DNA from: Manihot esculenta
Lineage: Eukaryota > Streptophyta > Magnoliopsida > Malpighiales > Euphorbiaceae
NCBI RefSeq assembly: GCF_001659605.2
Contig: NC_035164.2
Coordinates: forward strand, 14,994,295 to 15,058,294
DNA length: 64,000 nucleotides
Direction of reading: 5' to 3'
Shown: one piece after another, positions 20,833-32,671 of the stretch
Numbering within the stretch: the first letter of the stretch is position 1
How the letters are laid out: every line of letters begins with the position of its first letter
Program-made: the position numbers and the translations under genes
The notes under the pieces: model-generated
The model's input: only the letters and a program-made list of their open reading frames with translations
The model's database searches: none
Told to the model about the DNA's origin: nothing

Positions 20833-23800
20833 ATGAGGGGAACTCGTCGATCAGCAAGATTGACTGGAGTACCACCTGAGGATGAGGGCACGAGCGCCCA
20901 TCCTCCTACATTGCCTAGGGCAATGTCTAGTAGGTCTAACAGAGAAAGAGCAGTAAGAGACCCTAGAAGGTCTTTGGATCTGGGTAGGAGCAGATCAGTG
21001 AAGGGAACAGTTCAGGGAGGAATGTCAGAAGACATGGGGGATGATATGGATGTAGAGTAGAGGAGGGATGGCAGTCTGGGAGTTAGCATGTCAGAAGAGG
21101 GAATGGGAGAGTCCCAAGGAGGCACTCAGGCCTCGGGATTTGTTCAGCCACCCCACTACCCACACTTCTCACAAAATCCCGGGTATTCGATGGGAGGTAC
21201 ATCGGATTACCCTAGTTTCACCCCTTATCCCACACAGATGCCATACCCACCCTACTACCCACCATATTCACAATACCCAATGTATCCACCCCCATCTTAC
21301 TATCCAAATCCAGCAAACCCTACCTCAGAAAATGTTGCACCATCTCCACCACCTACAGAACCAGCAGCCCCAGTTACTCAACCTCCTAGACCTAGCTCAG
21401 CCAATGGGAGCAAGGTCAAGATGACCGACTACATGAAACTGGGTGCTCCTCAGTATGAAAAAGGGGATGACCCATTTGTGTATCTTGAAAGGGTTAAGGT
21501 GATTACAGATGAGATTGGGGCTGATGATAGTAGAGCCATTCAGATGGTCGGGTTCACGCTTAAGTGCAAGAAGGCACGAGAGTGGTTCAAGAATTATATG
21601 AACCCGAGAGTAGACAGCATGTCTTGGGAGGAGTTTGCAAACGAGTTTGCAGGATGGGCTTTCCCAGATAGTTCAAGGGAGCTGAAGATGATAGAGTTTG
21701 AGCAGTTGAGGCAGACCGATGATATGAGTGTAGAGGAGTTCACAGACAGATTCTTGGAGCTGTTGCCATTTGCAAGGCAAAATCTCGACACAGACCAGAA
21801 AAGGTCAAGGAGGTATATCATGAAACTCCACTCCAGATATTCCTCCTTGATCCAGTCAGCAGATAGGGAGAGCTTCCATGCCATAGTGGATATGGCCCGG
21901 AAAATGGAGGCCAGTGCCATCGTTCAGGGGACAGTTAAGCAGTCAGTGGCACAGCCTTCTGGTTCCAAGACCCCAGGCTCTTCTTCTCTGAGTGCAGCAG
22001 CTTCAGGTAGCAAAAAGTGGAGTAACACCACTAGGAAGCCCAAGAAGAACAAGTTTTGGAACAAGGTCAAGTCCAGTCTGGGACTAGGGAGTGGCTCGAG
22101 CTCTGGTGCGGATAATGCAGTTTGTGCAAAGTGTAGTAGGCCACACAGGGGAGTTTGCCGGGCTGGGACAGCAGCCTGTTTCAGATGCGGGCAAGAGGGA
22201 CACATGGCTCGGGAGTGTCCTAGGGCAGCTTTTGGAGCACAATCTCAGCAGACAGCTTCTGGTAGTGTGGCTCAGCTAGCAGCTCCAGCCGTGACTCAGG
22301 CCAGTGGCAGAGGCAGAGGGAGAGGGTCAGCCTCTTCTTCAGCGGGTTTCAGAGGTGAAGGTCCATTAGCTCCAGCACGGATCTTCACAATGACTCAGCA
22401 GGAGGCAGATGCATCTAACACCGTGGTGGCAGGTAACTTAGTCATTGGTTGTTCAGATGTGTATGCCTTGATGGACCCTGGTGCATCTCATTCTTTTATT
22501 GCTCCGAGAGCCGTTCAGAGGTTAGGATTAATGGTCTCTGGGTTAGAGTGCCCTCTCTGGGTCAGTGGACCCAAGTGTGATCCATCAGTGGCAGAGTCAG
22601 TCTGCCAGTGCAGCCCAGTGTTTGTTGAGCGAAGATGCTTGTCCGCCGACCTTGTGGTTCTAGACTTGACAGATTTTGACGTCATTCTAGGGATGGACTG
22701 GTTATCTACCCATGGTGCTACCTTGGACTGCAGGGACAAGGTAGTCAGGTTCAGAGGTCAGGATGGGTCAGAGGTTGTCTTCAGGGGAGACAGGAGGGGT
22801 ACACCTAGAGGTCTGATATCAACTCTTCAGGCTCGTAGGTTGCTTAGGAAGGGATGTCAGGGGTATTTGGCTCATGTGAGAGAGCTTAGCAGTCAGGTTA
22901 GAGAGCCCGCCTCGGTGCTAGTGGTTAGAGAGTTTCTAGACGTCTTCCCAGACGAGCTGCTAGGTTTACCACCTGCTAGGGAGATAGAGTTCGAGATAGA
23001 ACTGATGCCTGGAACCCGACCGATCTCTATTCCTCCCTACAGGATGGCTCCAGCCGAGTTGAAAGAATTGAAGGAACAGTTGCAAGAGCTGGTAGAAAAG
23101 GGCTTCATCCGACTGAGCACCTCACCTTGGGGTGCACCAGTCTTGTTTGTCAGAAAGAAGGATGGATCCCTTAGACTTTGTGTCGACTACAGGCAATTGA
23201 ACAAAGTCACTACCAAGAATAAGTACCCGTTGCCTAGGATCGACGATCTATTTGACCAGCTAGCCGGAGCAGGTTGTTTCTCCAAAATAGATCTGAGATC
23301 GGGGTACCATCAGCTGAGGATTAGAGAAGAAGATGTGCCAAAGACAGCTTTCAGGACCAGATATGGGCATTTTGAGTTCCTTGTAATGCCGTTCGGGTTA
23401 ACCAACGCCCCTGCAGCATTCATGGATCTCATGAACAGGGTGTTTAGCCAATACCTGGATCACTTTGTTATTGTCTTCATAGATGATATCTTAGTGTATT
23501 CCAGGAATGCAGAGGAGCATGCCCATCATCTGAGGTTGGTTCTGCAGACCTTGAGGGAACATGGCTTGTATGCCAAGTTCTCCAAGTGTGAGTTCTGGCT
23601 GAGGAGCATTTCATTCTTGGGGCATGTAGTGTCAGAGAACGGGATAGAGGTGGACCCCAAGAAGGTAGAAGCTGTGGCTAACTGGCCTAGACCCACTTCA
23701 GTGACGGAGATCAGGAGTTTCTTGGGTTTGGCAGGTTACTACAGGAGGTTCGTTCAGGACTTCTCGAAAATAGCAGCTCCTCTGACCAGGTTGACCAGGA

Positions 23801-25818
23801 AGAATCAGAAGTTTGTGTGGACCGACCAGTGCGAAGAGAGTTTTGAAGAGCTTAAGAAGAGGTTGACTTCAGCACCAGTGTTAGCTCTGCCATCTAGTGA
23901 TGAAGACTTTACAGTCTTTTGTGATGCGTCCCGTGTGGGACTGGGTTGTGTACTAATGCAGAATGAGAGGGTGATCGCTTATGCTTCTAGGCAGCTAAAG
24001 AAGCATGAGTTGAATTACCCCACACATGACCTTGAGATGGCAGCAGTAATCTTTGCACTCAAGATGTGGAGGCACTACCTCTATGGGGTAAAATGTGAGA
24101 TCTTTACAGATCATAAAAGCCTGCAGTACATCCTGAGTCAAAGAGATTTGAATTTGAGACAGAGGAGATGGGTAGAACTGCTGAGTGACTATGATTGCAA
24201 GATTCAGTATCATCCGGGTAAGGCGAATGTCGTGGCAGACGCCCTAAGCCGGAAGTCACTAGGCAGTCTATCCCACATCACGGCAGAGAGGAGACCAGTG
24301 GTGAAGGAGTTTTACAAACTCATTGATGAAGGTCTACAGTTGGAGTTGTCTGGTACAGGTGCTTTAGTGGCCCAGATGAGAGTGACACCTGTGTTTCTAG
24401 AGCAAGTGGCTCAGAAACAGCATGAGGACCCAGAGTTAGTAAAGATTGCCAGGACTGTTCAGTCAGGCAAGGACAGTGAGTTCAGATTTGACAGTAAGGG
24501 GATCCTCCGCTATGGGAGCAGACTTTGTGTACCATATGACATAGGGCTAAAAGGAGACATTATGAGGGAGGCTCATAATGCAAGATACAGCGTTCACCCC
24601 GGAGCCACCAAGATGTATCAAGATTTGAAGAAAGTTTATTGGTGGCCAGCGATGAAGAAAGAAGTGGCACAGTTTGTGTCAGCCTGCGAAGTGTGTCAGA
24701 GGGTGAAGCTGGAACATCAGAAGCCGGCTGGAATGCTTAACCCGCTACCTATTCCAGAGTGGAAATGGGAGAATATAGCTATGGACTTCGTAGTGGGGTT
24801 ACCGGCGACGTCCAACAGATTGGACTCCATATGGGTGATTGTGGACAGACTCACCAAATCTGCTCACTTCATCCCTGTCAGGAGTGGCTACTCTGTGGAC
24901 AAGTTGGCGCAGGTATATGTGGATGAGATCGTCAGGCTGCATGGGGTTCCTGTTTCAATAGTGTCTGATAGAGGGCCCCAGTTCACCTCCAGGTTTTGGC
25001 GGAGTCTGCAGAATGCCATGGGTACCAGGTTGGATTTCAGTACTGCCTTCCACCCCCAGACGGACGGACAATCAGAAAGGACCATCCAGACCATAGAGGA
25101 TATGCTTAGAATGTGTGTGCTGGACTTTGGCGGTTCTTGGAGGCAGCATCTACCTTTGGTGGAGTTTGCCTACAATAACAGCCATCATGCTAGCATCGGG
25201 ATGGCTCCATATGAAGCTTTATATGGAAGGAAGTGCAGGTCACCTGTTTGCTGGGAAGAAGTTGGAGAAAAGGCCTTGGCAGGGCCTGAGCTAGTAGAGA
25301 TTACCAGCAGGGTGGTACCCGTAATCAGAGAGAGGATCAAGACTGCTGCAAGCAGACAGAAGAGTTATGCAGACATCCGCAGACGGCAAGTAGAGTTTCA
25401 GGAGGGGGATCTGGTATTGCTCAAGGTGTCTCCAATGAAAGGAGTGGTTCGTTTTGGAAAGAAAGGTAAACTAGCCCCACGATACATCGGACCCTTTGAA
25501 ATCTTGCAGAAGATTGGGAATGTGTCGTACAAGCTAGATTTGCCTGCTTCAATGGCAAGAATCCATCCGGTTTTCCATGTTTCAATGTTGAGGAAGTTTG
25601 TGTCAGATCCGGGCAAGGTTCTTAGTGAGCCTGATGTGGAGATCCAAGAGGATCTCACCTATGTTGAGCAGCCAGTACGGATCATAGACACCCAGATCAG
25701 AAAGCTAAGGAACAAGGAAATCCCGATGGTGAAAGTCCTGTGGAACCACCACAATATGGAAGAATGCACTTGGGAGACACGGGAGTCCATGCTCCAGCAA
25801 TACCCTTATCTTTTCTAA
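20833..25818 (+). CDS. gag-pol: E3 gag-pol polyprotein, complete except one in-frame amber codon
   Basis: 1661 codons from ATG 20833 (basic start [14 protein letters not shown]) to TAA, broken only by TAG at codon 76 (21058-21060). A downstream ATG at 21088 would give 1576 residues. Domains: Pro/Tyr-rich N-terminus; capsid about 198-360; CCHC knuckle C449, C452, H457, C462 for RNA packaging; aspartic protease MDPGASHSF with D548; RT with FIDDILVYS (D884, D885); RNase H (D1031 in CDASRVG, D1093 in TDHKSL); integrase zinc fold H1248, H1255, C1285, C1288; integrase core D1318, D1379, E1415 (D-35-E between the last two); chromodomain about 1598-1661 ending [18 protein letters not shown], expected to guide integration to marked chromatin. 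All visible catalytic residues are kept, so this is the likeliest source of enzymes for the family here. Confidence 0.95.
21058..21060 (+). other. In-frame TAG near the start of E3 gag
   Basis: E1 has CAG at the aligned codon (DVDQRRDGSLG). E2 also has TAG there (30853-30855), in a diverged context. Either it is a repeated CAG-to-TAG change or a read-through point. Confidence 0.7.
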
Positions 25819-25889
25819 GGTTAGTTCTTTGCGAGTTTTATGTGCTTTGTATGTATGTTATGTGTATGCCATGCTATGTGCTAGTTGAG

Positions 25890-25926
25890 GAACATTCGGG
25901 GACGAATGTTCTTAAGGGGGGGAGAA
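25890..25926 (+). promoter_or_regulatory. E3 hairpin and polypurine tract
   Basis: GAACATTCG-GGGA-CGAATGTTC (25890-25911) is a perfect 9-bp stem with a 4-base loop, followed at once by the purine run AAGGGGGGGAGAA that abuts the 3' LTR. The purine tract primes plus-strand synthesis; the hairpin's role is unknown. Confidence 0.88.
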
Positions 25927-28231
25927 TGTAATACCCGGCTAGACTCCGGTATCGGAATTCCTACCGTCCGGTGGAATCTCGGATGTCGGAGACCTCTAGA
26001 AGGGTAAAACCATGTTTTCATGAAATGTTTTAATGTTTTGATGATATTAAGTAAAGAGGAAATGAGTTTTTGAATAAAAACACCCTTGGAGGAAACTCAG
26101 GTTCGGCCGCCGAAACTCAAAGTTCGGCCGCCGAACATGCATGCATTTCGGGTGAGCCTTAGGCCCCCGAAGGCATAAGTGAGGGAAGCCCAGGTTCGGC
26201 CGCCGAACCTCAAGTTCGGCCGCCGAACATGGCATGCATGCGGAGGCACGTTCGGCTCCCGAATGTGGCCTGGCCAGCCACTATAAAAGAACCCCTTAGC
26301 CGAAATGGGCGAGCTTTCTCCCCATTTTCGGCCAAGGTGAGCCCTTCCGCCGTTCCTCACCAACTTTGAGTTCTTTCCTTCAAATCTTTCACGATTTTCA
26401 CAAGTTTTCATCTTGTTTTGAAGATTTTCAAGTTTTGAGCGAGTTTTGGAGCTTTGAGGTTCAAGAACTCAAATCTCTTCCATCTCCGAGTTTAGGTCGT
26501 CTCTCTCTCGATCTTCAAGAGGTAAGAGCCGATCTTAAGCTCATCGCATGTTTTAAGTAAGTTTTATGTAAGATCTATGAGGTAGAATGCATGTTTAGCT
26601 TATAGTTAGGTTTATGAGCTTATGTTGTGATTTTGAGCAATGTGTTGTTGTTGTGTGTTGTAGTTGGGGTTTAAGATAGTTTGAAGCCCCTAGGAGACAA
26701 TGTATGTATATTTGCATGATTTGAATGAGTTTTATGCATGTTGGAATGAGAAGGGGGAGTTTTTGTGCAAAGGGAACCAAGTTTCTGCCCTTTGGCAGAA
26801 ACCAGGTTCGGCAGCCGAAGGACTTTCGGCCGCCGAACCTGCCTGGGAGGCAGGCCTTTCGGCTGCCGAAGTTGCCCCCGAAAAGAGACTTTCGTCTCTG
26901 TCTGGGACTTTCGGCCGCCGAAGGTGCCGCCGAACCTGCCTGGGTTTCGGCTCTGGAGGGACTTTCGGCCGCCGAAGGTGCCGCCGAACCTGCCCTGTTC
27001 AGCCTTCCTTTGCATGTTTTTGCATGATTGTTTTGAGGTGTTTTAGGGGGTTTTTGGGAGATGTTTTTAGAGTTATGTTCTAATTGTTTGGTCCCTCATT
27101 TGAGTCCACCTGTGTAGGTTCGGACCCGAGAAACCGAGGACCCCAGCAGTGAGTTCAGCTGCTTCTGAGTCAGTAGAGCTTCAGCCAGAGGTGAGTAGAA
27201 TAAACCTTTACGATTTAAAGCAATTAAATTATAAAGTTTGAGCATGTTCATGCATCATGAATGCCATGTGATGAATTAGGTTGTTTGCATTAGAACTCAC
27301 GAATATGTTGCATTGCATTTATGATGTTGATGTGGATTGGTTATTGGATGACCCTTTAGTCCTCATATGATATGATGATGTTATGGCATGATACGGTATG
27401 GAAGTCCAGGTTATACCCATTCTACGTCCCTGGCACGATGTAAGAGAAAGTCCAGGTTGTACCCATTCTACGTCCCTGGCACATTGGAATGTTATGTTAT
27501 GTTATGTTAAGAGAAAGACCGGTTGACCCATTCTACGTCCCGACACTTTGGAATGTAGAGGACTATTGGTGACAATACCATCCGAGATGTGATTTGTTGT
27601 GATGTGTTGCATTACATGATGGCATGAGATTTTAAATGTTGTTTTCTATTATTCTGCTCACTGGGCTCTAGTAGCTCACCCCGCTCTAGTAGCTCACCCC
27701 TTCTCCCTAATCTCCCAGGATTGCAGGTACAGGCTAGATAGAGAAGTCAAGAAGAGTAAAGTCATATATTTGTAATAGATAGAAAGTGGACATGATAAAT
27801 TGTAAGATGATGTAAAGTTGAATAGTCATGTTATGTATAATGATATTGAGGATTAGAAGTTGTGCTTGACCCTATAGATGTTGTTATCCCTTTTAATACA
27901 TGATCTTAGATGTTTTATGATGCTTATGTAAATGTTTTATGATGCTTATGTAAACCAACTCAACGTATGATGTATCGCCCATTGAGGCATTGATGAGATC
28001 CCATAGAGGGGTCAAGTTTATGATTATGACTATGTTCAGTGCATGCACAGGTTGAGTTTGGTGTATGATAGAATGTATGAAAGAAAAGTTTTAAATTTTT
28101 ATGTATGTTGTTGATCATGTATGGGATTAAATAGGTTTACAGGTTACATGTCAGGCTTGCTACGGGTCCCGGCGGCCTTAAGCCGATCTAGATCCTAGCA
28201 CCGGTAGCGGTCCGATTTTCGGATCGTTACA
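25927..28231 (+). repeat. E3 second LTR
   Basis: 2305 bp, ends TGTAATACCC...GGATCGTTACA. Compared with the 5' LTR it carries an extra palindrome unit near 26196 and a duplicated CTCTAGTAGCTCACCCC near 27680, plus scattered substitutions. Unlike a normal 3' LTR it is followed by a primer site, not by target DNA. Confidence 0.95.
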
Positions 28232-28577
28232 GAATGGTATCAGAGCCCTAGGTTCATATGGTCGGACCTAGAGTGTTGGGCTCATAGATGTTATAAGAAG
28301 GTCAAGCACAATAGGAAGATCATGTCCACTAGGATGGGATGTGGAGTCCTGTCTTGCATGATGATGTGAAATGCCATGATTATATGCATGTGCATTAATG
28401 ATATGTGATGTATGTGATGAGGGTTCATGTGTGCCCACATGAACCATATGATGCTAATGTTTGCTTGTTATGTGCTGCCTTTCAGAAAACAGGATGAGGG
28501 GAACTCGTCGATCAGCAAGATTGACTGGAGTACCACCTGAGGATGAGGGCACGAGCGCCCGTCCTCCTACATTGCCT
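28232..28577 (+). pseudogene. E3 second internal region, truncated in gag
   Basis: 346 bp collinear with 20571-20916: primer site (28235-28247), leader, splice acceptor and gag ATG at 28494 with about 28 codons ([19 protein letters not shown]). Similarity stops after ATTGCCT at 28577, where filler repeats begin. Confidence 0.93.
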
Positions 28578-28684
28578 GGTCCAGCTAGCTGGTCAAATAG
28601 ATCTGGTCAAATAGATCTATGGTCAAATAGATCTGGTCAAATAGATCTATGGTCAAATAGATCTGGTCAAATAGATCTGGTCAA
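28578..28684. repeat. Filler DNA: tandem GGTCAAATAGATCT units at the E3/E2 junction
   Basis: Seven starts of GGTCAAA; units alternate between 14 bp (GGTCAAATAGATCT) and 16 bp (the same plus AT), giving a 30-bp higher period. They begin with CCAGCTAGCTGGTC and resemble the adjoining E2 RT sequence CCAGCTAGCTGGTCGAATAG at 28697. The pattern fits repeated short templated synthesis during break repair. Confidence 0.88.
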
Positions 28685-31071
28685 AAACAACCTGCTCCAG
28701 CTAGCTGGTCGAATAGATCATCAATCCGAGGTAGAGGATACCTATTCTTGATAGTGACATTGTTCAACTGTCTGTAGTCGATACAAAGTCTGAGGGATCC
28801 ATCCTTCTTTCTGACAAAGAGCACTGGAGCACCCCAAGGTGAGGTACTAGGGCGGATGAAACCCTTATCTACCAATTCCTGCAACTGTTCTTTCAACTCT
28901 TTTAATTCTGTTGGCGCCATCCTGTAGGGAGGAATAGAGATAGGTCTGGTATCAGGCAGCAATTCTATTTCAAACTCTATCTCCCTACTAGGTGGTAGTC
29001 CTGGAAGTTCGTCTGGGAAAACATCGAGAAACTCTCGGACTACTGGTACTGTAGCTGGTTCCCTAACCTGACTGTCTAGCTCTCTCACATGAGCTAGAAA
29101 CCCCTGACAACCCCTCCTAAGCAAACGACGAGCCTGAAGGGCTGAAATCAAACCTCTGGGTGTACCTCTCCTGTCTCCTCTGAAGACACACTCTGACCCA
29201 TCCTGATCTCTAAGACTAACTATCTTCTCTCTACAGTCCAAAGTAGCACTATATGCAGATAGCCAATCCATCCCTAGAATGACATCAAAATCTGTCAAGT
29301 CTAGAACCACAAGGTCAGCTGGAAGGCATCTACCCTCTATGAACACTGGACTGAAACGACAGACTGACGCTGCCACTGATGGGTCACATTTAGGTCCACT
29401 GACCCAGAGAGGATACTCTAACTCAGAACTGATCAAACCCACTCTCTCTATGGCTCTCGAAGCAATAAAGGAATGAGAAGCACCGGGGTCCATCGAAGCA
29501 TACACATCTGAACACCCAATGATGAGATTACCTGACACCACTGTGTTCGACGTGTTCGCCTCCTCCTGTGTCACAGTGAAAATCCGTGCTGGGGCTACCG
29601 GATTTCCACCTCGGGAACTTGCTGCTGAAGTAGAGGCTGCCCCTCTCCCTCTACCTCTGCCACTACTCTGAGGCATGACTGGAGCTGCTGGCTGTACAAC
29701 TGGTTGTACCACACTGCCTGAACTCATCTGCTGGGATGGTGCAAAAGTCACCTGAGGACAATCTCGAGCAATATGCCCTTCCTGTCCACATCTAAAACAA
29801 GCTGTAGATCCCAACCGACAAGCTCCTCCATGTGGTCTTCCACATCTTCTGCATACTGGAGCTGTGCCAGAGCTTGAGCCACTACCTAGTCCCAAACCTG
29901 ACTTGACTTTATTCCAAAACTTACTATTTGTTCCTTTTGCTCTATCCCATCTCTTGCTGCCTGAAGTGCCTGAACTGGGGGCCTTAGAACTCGAAGCCTG
30001 TGCCTTTGACTGTTTCTGAATATTGGCACTAGCTTCCATTTTTCTGGCTGCGTCTACTATAGTATGGAAACTCTCCTTCTCTGCTGGAAGAATCAAGGAA
30101 GAATACCTGGGATGCAGTCTCATAGTATATCTCCTTGCATTCTTCTGATCAGTATCATAGGCTTGACCCACATACTGAAGCAAATCCAGGAACTTATCTG
30201 TGAATTCATCAACACTCATCTCATCTGTTTGTCGCAACTGTTCGAACTCTATGACTTTCATCTCCCTGGAGCTATCAGGAAAAGCCCACCCTGCAAACTC
30301 ATTGGCGAACTCTCCCCAAGACATACTGTTCATCCTGGGTTCCACATAATTCTTGAACCATTCTCTGGCCTTTTTGCACTTAAGTGTAAACCCTGCCATC
30401 TCAATGGCTCTACTATCATCAGCTCCCAATTCACTGGTTATCATCCTAACTGATCTGAGGTATTCAAATGGATCATCTCCCGTGTTGTATTTAGGAGCAT
30501 CCAATTTCAAGTACTCTGTCATTTGCACTTTACCTCCAGATGAGCTAGGTTGATGTCTGTGAACAACAGGGGCTACTGGTGGTGGTGGTACTGGGTCATT
30601 TGGCTCTGGGTGTGCTGCACTTGGATGGGTAGGGGAAGGTGGATACATAGGATATGGTGGGTAATAAGGAGGATAAGGCATATATGGCATGTAAGGAGGA
30701 TATGGGACAAAACTAGAGTACTCCGACATACCTCCCATCGGATACTCAGGGTCCTGCGGAAAGGCTGGATAACCAAAACCTGAGGCCTGAGCACCTCCCT
30801 GCGACTCTCCCATACCTTCCTCAAATCTGCCTATACCCATGCTGTCATCTCTAGACTAGTCAATCTCCACAGCCTCCCTCCTTTCCTCTGATCTTTCTCC
30901 TCTCGTTGTACCTCTTCTGCTCTCGTCGACAGACCTTCTAGGGTCTATTGACGTACCTTCCCTGCTAGATCTCTGAGACCTTGCCCTTGGCAATGCAGGA
31001 GGACGAGCAGTTGGTCTCTCACTATCTGGTGGGACTCCAGTCAATCGAGCTGATCGATGAGTTCCTCTCAT
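28685..31071 (-). pseudogene. gag-pol: E2 gag, protease and RT N-terminus
   Basis: On the minus strand from ATG 31071 ([15 protein letters not shown]). A TAG at 30853-30855 stops gag after 72 codons, then the frame is open to the junction. Visible parts: Pro/Tyr-rich region, capsid ([18 protein letters not shown] to KMEASANIQ), CCHC knuckle [15 protein letters not shown] with a second Cys-rich [12 protein letters not shown] ahead of it, Gly/Arg-rich linker, protease [12 protein letters not shown] with its Asp, and RT up to [11 protein letters not shown]. The RT continues in the block ending at 18301; about 110 bp between them was lost at the E3 junction. Confidence 0.93.
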
Positions 31072-31240
31072 CTTTACTTTCTCTAGAAAACAACACATAA
31101 CATAGCACTTTAGCACATAAACATCACATAGCAATAAGGCACATGCATACCTAGTGGACATGATTTCCTATTGTGCTTGACCACTTCTAACCTCTATGAG
31201 CCCGACACTGTCTCTATAAGTCCGATCATGTGAACCTAGG

Positions 31241-31252
31241 GCTTTGATACCA
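31241..31252 (-). promoter_or_regulatory. E2 primer-binding site
   Basis: The minus strand reads TGGTATCAAAGC, one change from the standard site, three bases from the E2 5' LTR end at 31256. A 3' splice acceptor (TTTTCTAG, exon from 31082) precedes the gag ATG at 31071. Confidence 0.85.
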
Positions 31253-31255
31253 ATC

Positions 31256-32671
31256 TGTAATGACCCCAAAATAGACCGTCACCGGTGCTAGAATTCAGGT
31301 CGGCTTAAGGCCGCCAGAACCCGTAGCAAGCCTGCTATACTCTCTGTGTACCTGTAAAACTCATACATGATCATACATTTTCTGTGAAAATAAAAACTCT
31401 TTTCTAAAACAAGGCTTAACCTGTGCATGCACTATCTCTGTACTCTGTACCCCTGACTAGAGCTTGCTCTAGATGGGTTAACTCATACCTGTTAAGCCTG
31501 GTGTTTCACATACAGTAAAACAGATATACATCTACAGATCATGTTATGAACAACATCACTAAGTCAAGCACATTTCTAACTTTATACACAACTATTACAT
31601 CTCTTTAATATTACATGTCCACTCTACACTATTACACATCTCTTTACTCTTTCTGTACTCTGTGGATCTCCTCTGTATACTGTACACTGAACCTGCAAAA
31701 CTGGGGTTAAGGGAGTGGGATGAGCTCTATATCCCAGTGAGTAGAACAGTAAAACATCTCATTAAATTATGATCTCATGGAATGCACCATATCACAGACA
31801 ATTCACATCAAGGGAAACCTGTCACCACATAGTCCCAAGAACTCTGCCGTGCCAGGGCGTAGAATCGAGCACCTGGTCTTCCTGTCATATATGTATATGT
31901 GTATATAACACCTCTGTACTTACCATTGCCAGGGCATAGTCAAAGGCTCCTGGACTTTACTATATACCTGCCAGGGCGTAGTCAAAGGCTCCTGGACTTC
32001 TCTGTACCTGCCAGGGCGTAGTCAAAGGCTCCTGGACTTCTCTCAGAGACTATTGGATCATTCAGTATTCACCCACAACAACAATGAACTATGTAATGCA
32101 ACATATTCGTGCATACTAATGCAAACAACCTGCTGTATATTCATGATGCATGACCTATGCTGAAAAGCAGTTTATGTCTCAATTAAAAGTATTAAGTTTA
32201 GTTCCACTCACCTCTGGCTAACTGGACTGACTCTGCAGGCTCTGACAATTCTGGAGCAGTACTCACTGCTGCTCTCTCTGGTTCCTCTGGTCTATACCTA
32301 TACAGATGGACTCAAATGAGGGACCAAACTCACTTATGAACACCTCTATGAAACTCCCCAAGAATCCCCTTAAACTCACTCTAATATCTATGCAAAGCAT
32401 GCAAAGGAAAGCTGGACAGGACATTTTCGGCGACAGGTTCGGCGGCCGAAAGTCCTTTCCAGAGACGAAACTCATGCACCTTCGGCGGCCGAATCTCTAC
32501 TTTCGGCAGCCGAACCCTTTCGGGGGCAAGTTTCGGAGGCTGAAAGGCACTCCAGAGACGAAAGTCTCTAACCTTCGGCGGCACCTTCGGCGGCCGAACT
32601 CCCCTCCAGAGCCGAAAGTCCAAAAGCTCGGGGGCAAGTTTGGGCAGCCGAAGCCACCTCCTCATGGGTTC
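31256..32671 (-). repeat. E2 5' LTR, part interrupted by E4
   Basis: Collinear with 13546-14965 of the 3' LTR. It stops at CATGGGTTC, where E4 begins, and continues from 39793. Combined length is 2220 bp. Confidence 0.93.
32667..32671. repeat. Target-site duplication of E4, left copy
   Basis: GGTTC, repeated at 39788-39792. Confidence 0.93.

Larger units (their letters stand above)
18302..28577 (+). mobile_element. E3: near-intact Tekay-like chromovirus with a second partial internal copy
   Basis: Plus-strand element inserted into E2 RT. The order is LTR (18302-20570), internal region (20571-25926), LTR (25927-28231), then a second internal start (28232-28577) with primer site and the first gag codons. 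The array therefore looks like the remains of a tandem LTR-int-LTR-int-LTR, cut in the second gag. The two LTRs differ by scattered substitutions plus two short duplications in the right copy (about 22 bp at 26196 and 16 bp at 27680). Confidence 0.93.

Noticed and set aside
20833..25818. Pararetrovirus (caulimovirid) insertion
   Set aside because: Integrase, chromodomain, LTRs and TSD-type insertion are present and no movement protein is seen, so it is an LTR retrotransposon.
28461..28751. 96-codon frame with repeated SNRSGQIDLW as a novel repeat protein
   Set aside because: It is the truncated second gag start read into the filler repeats and then antisense E2 RT.
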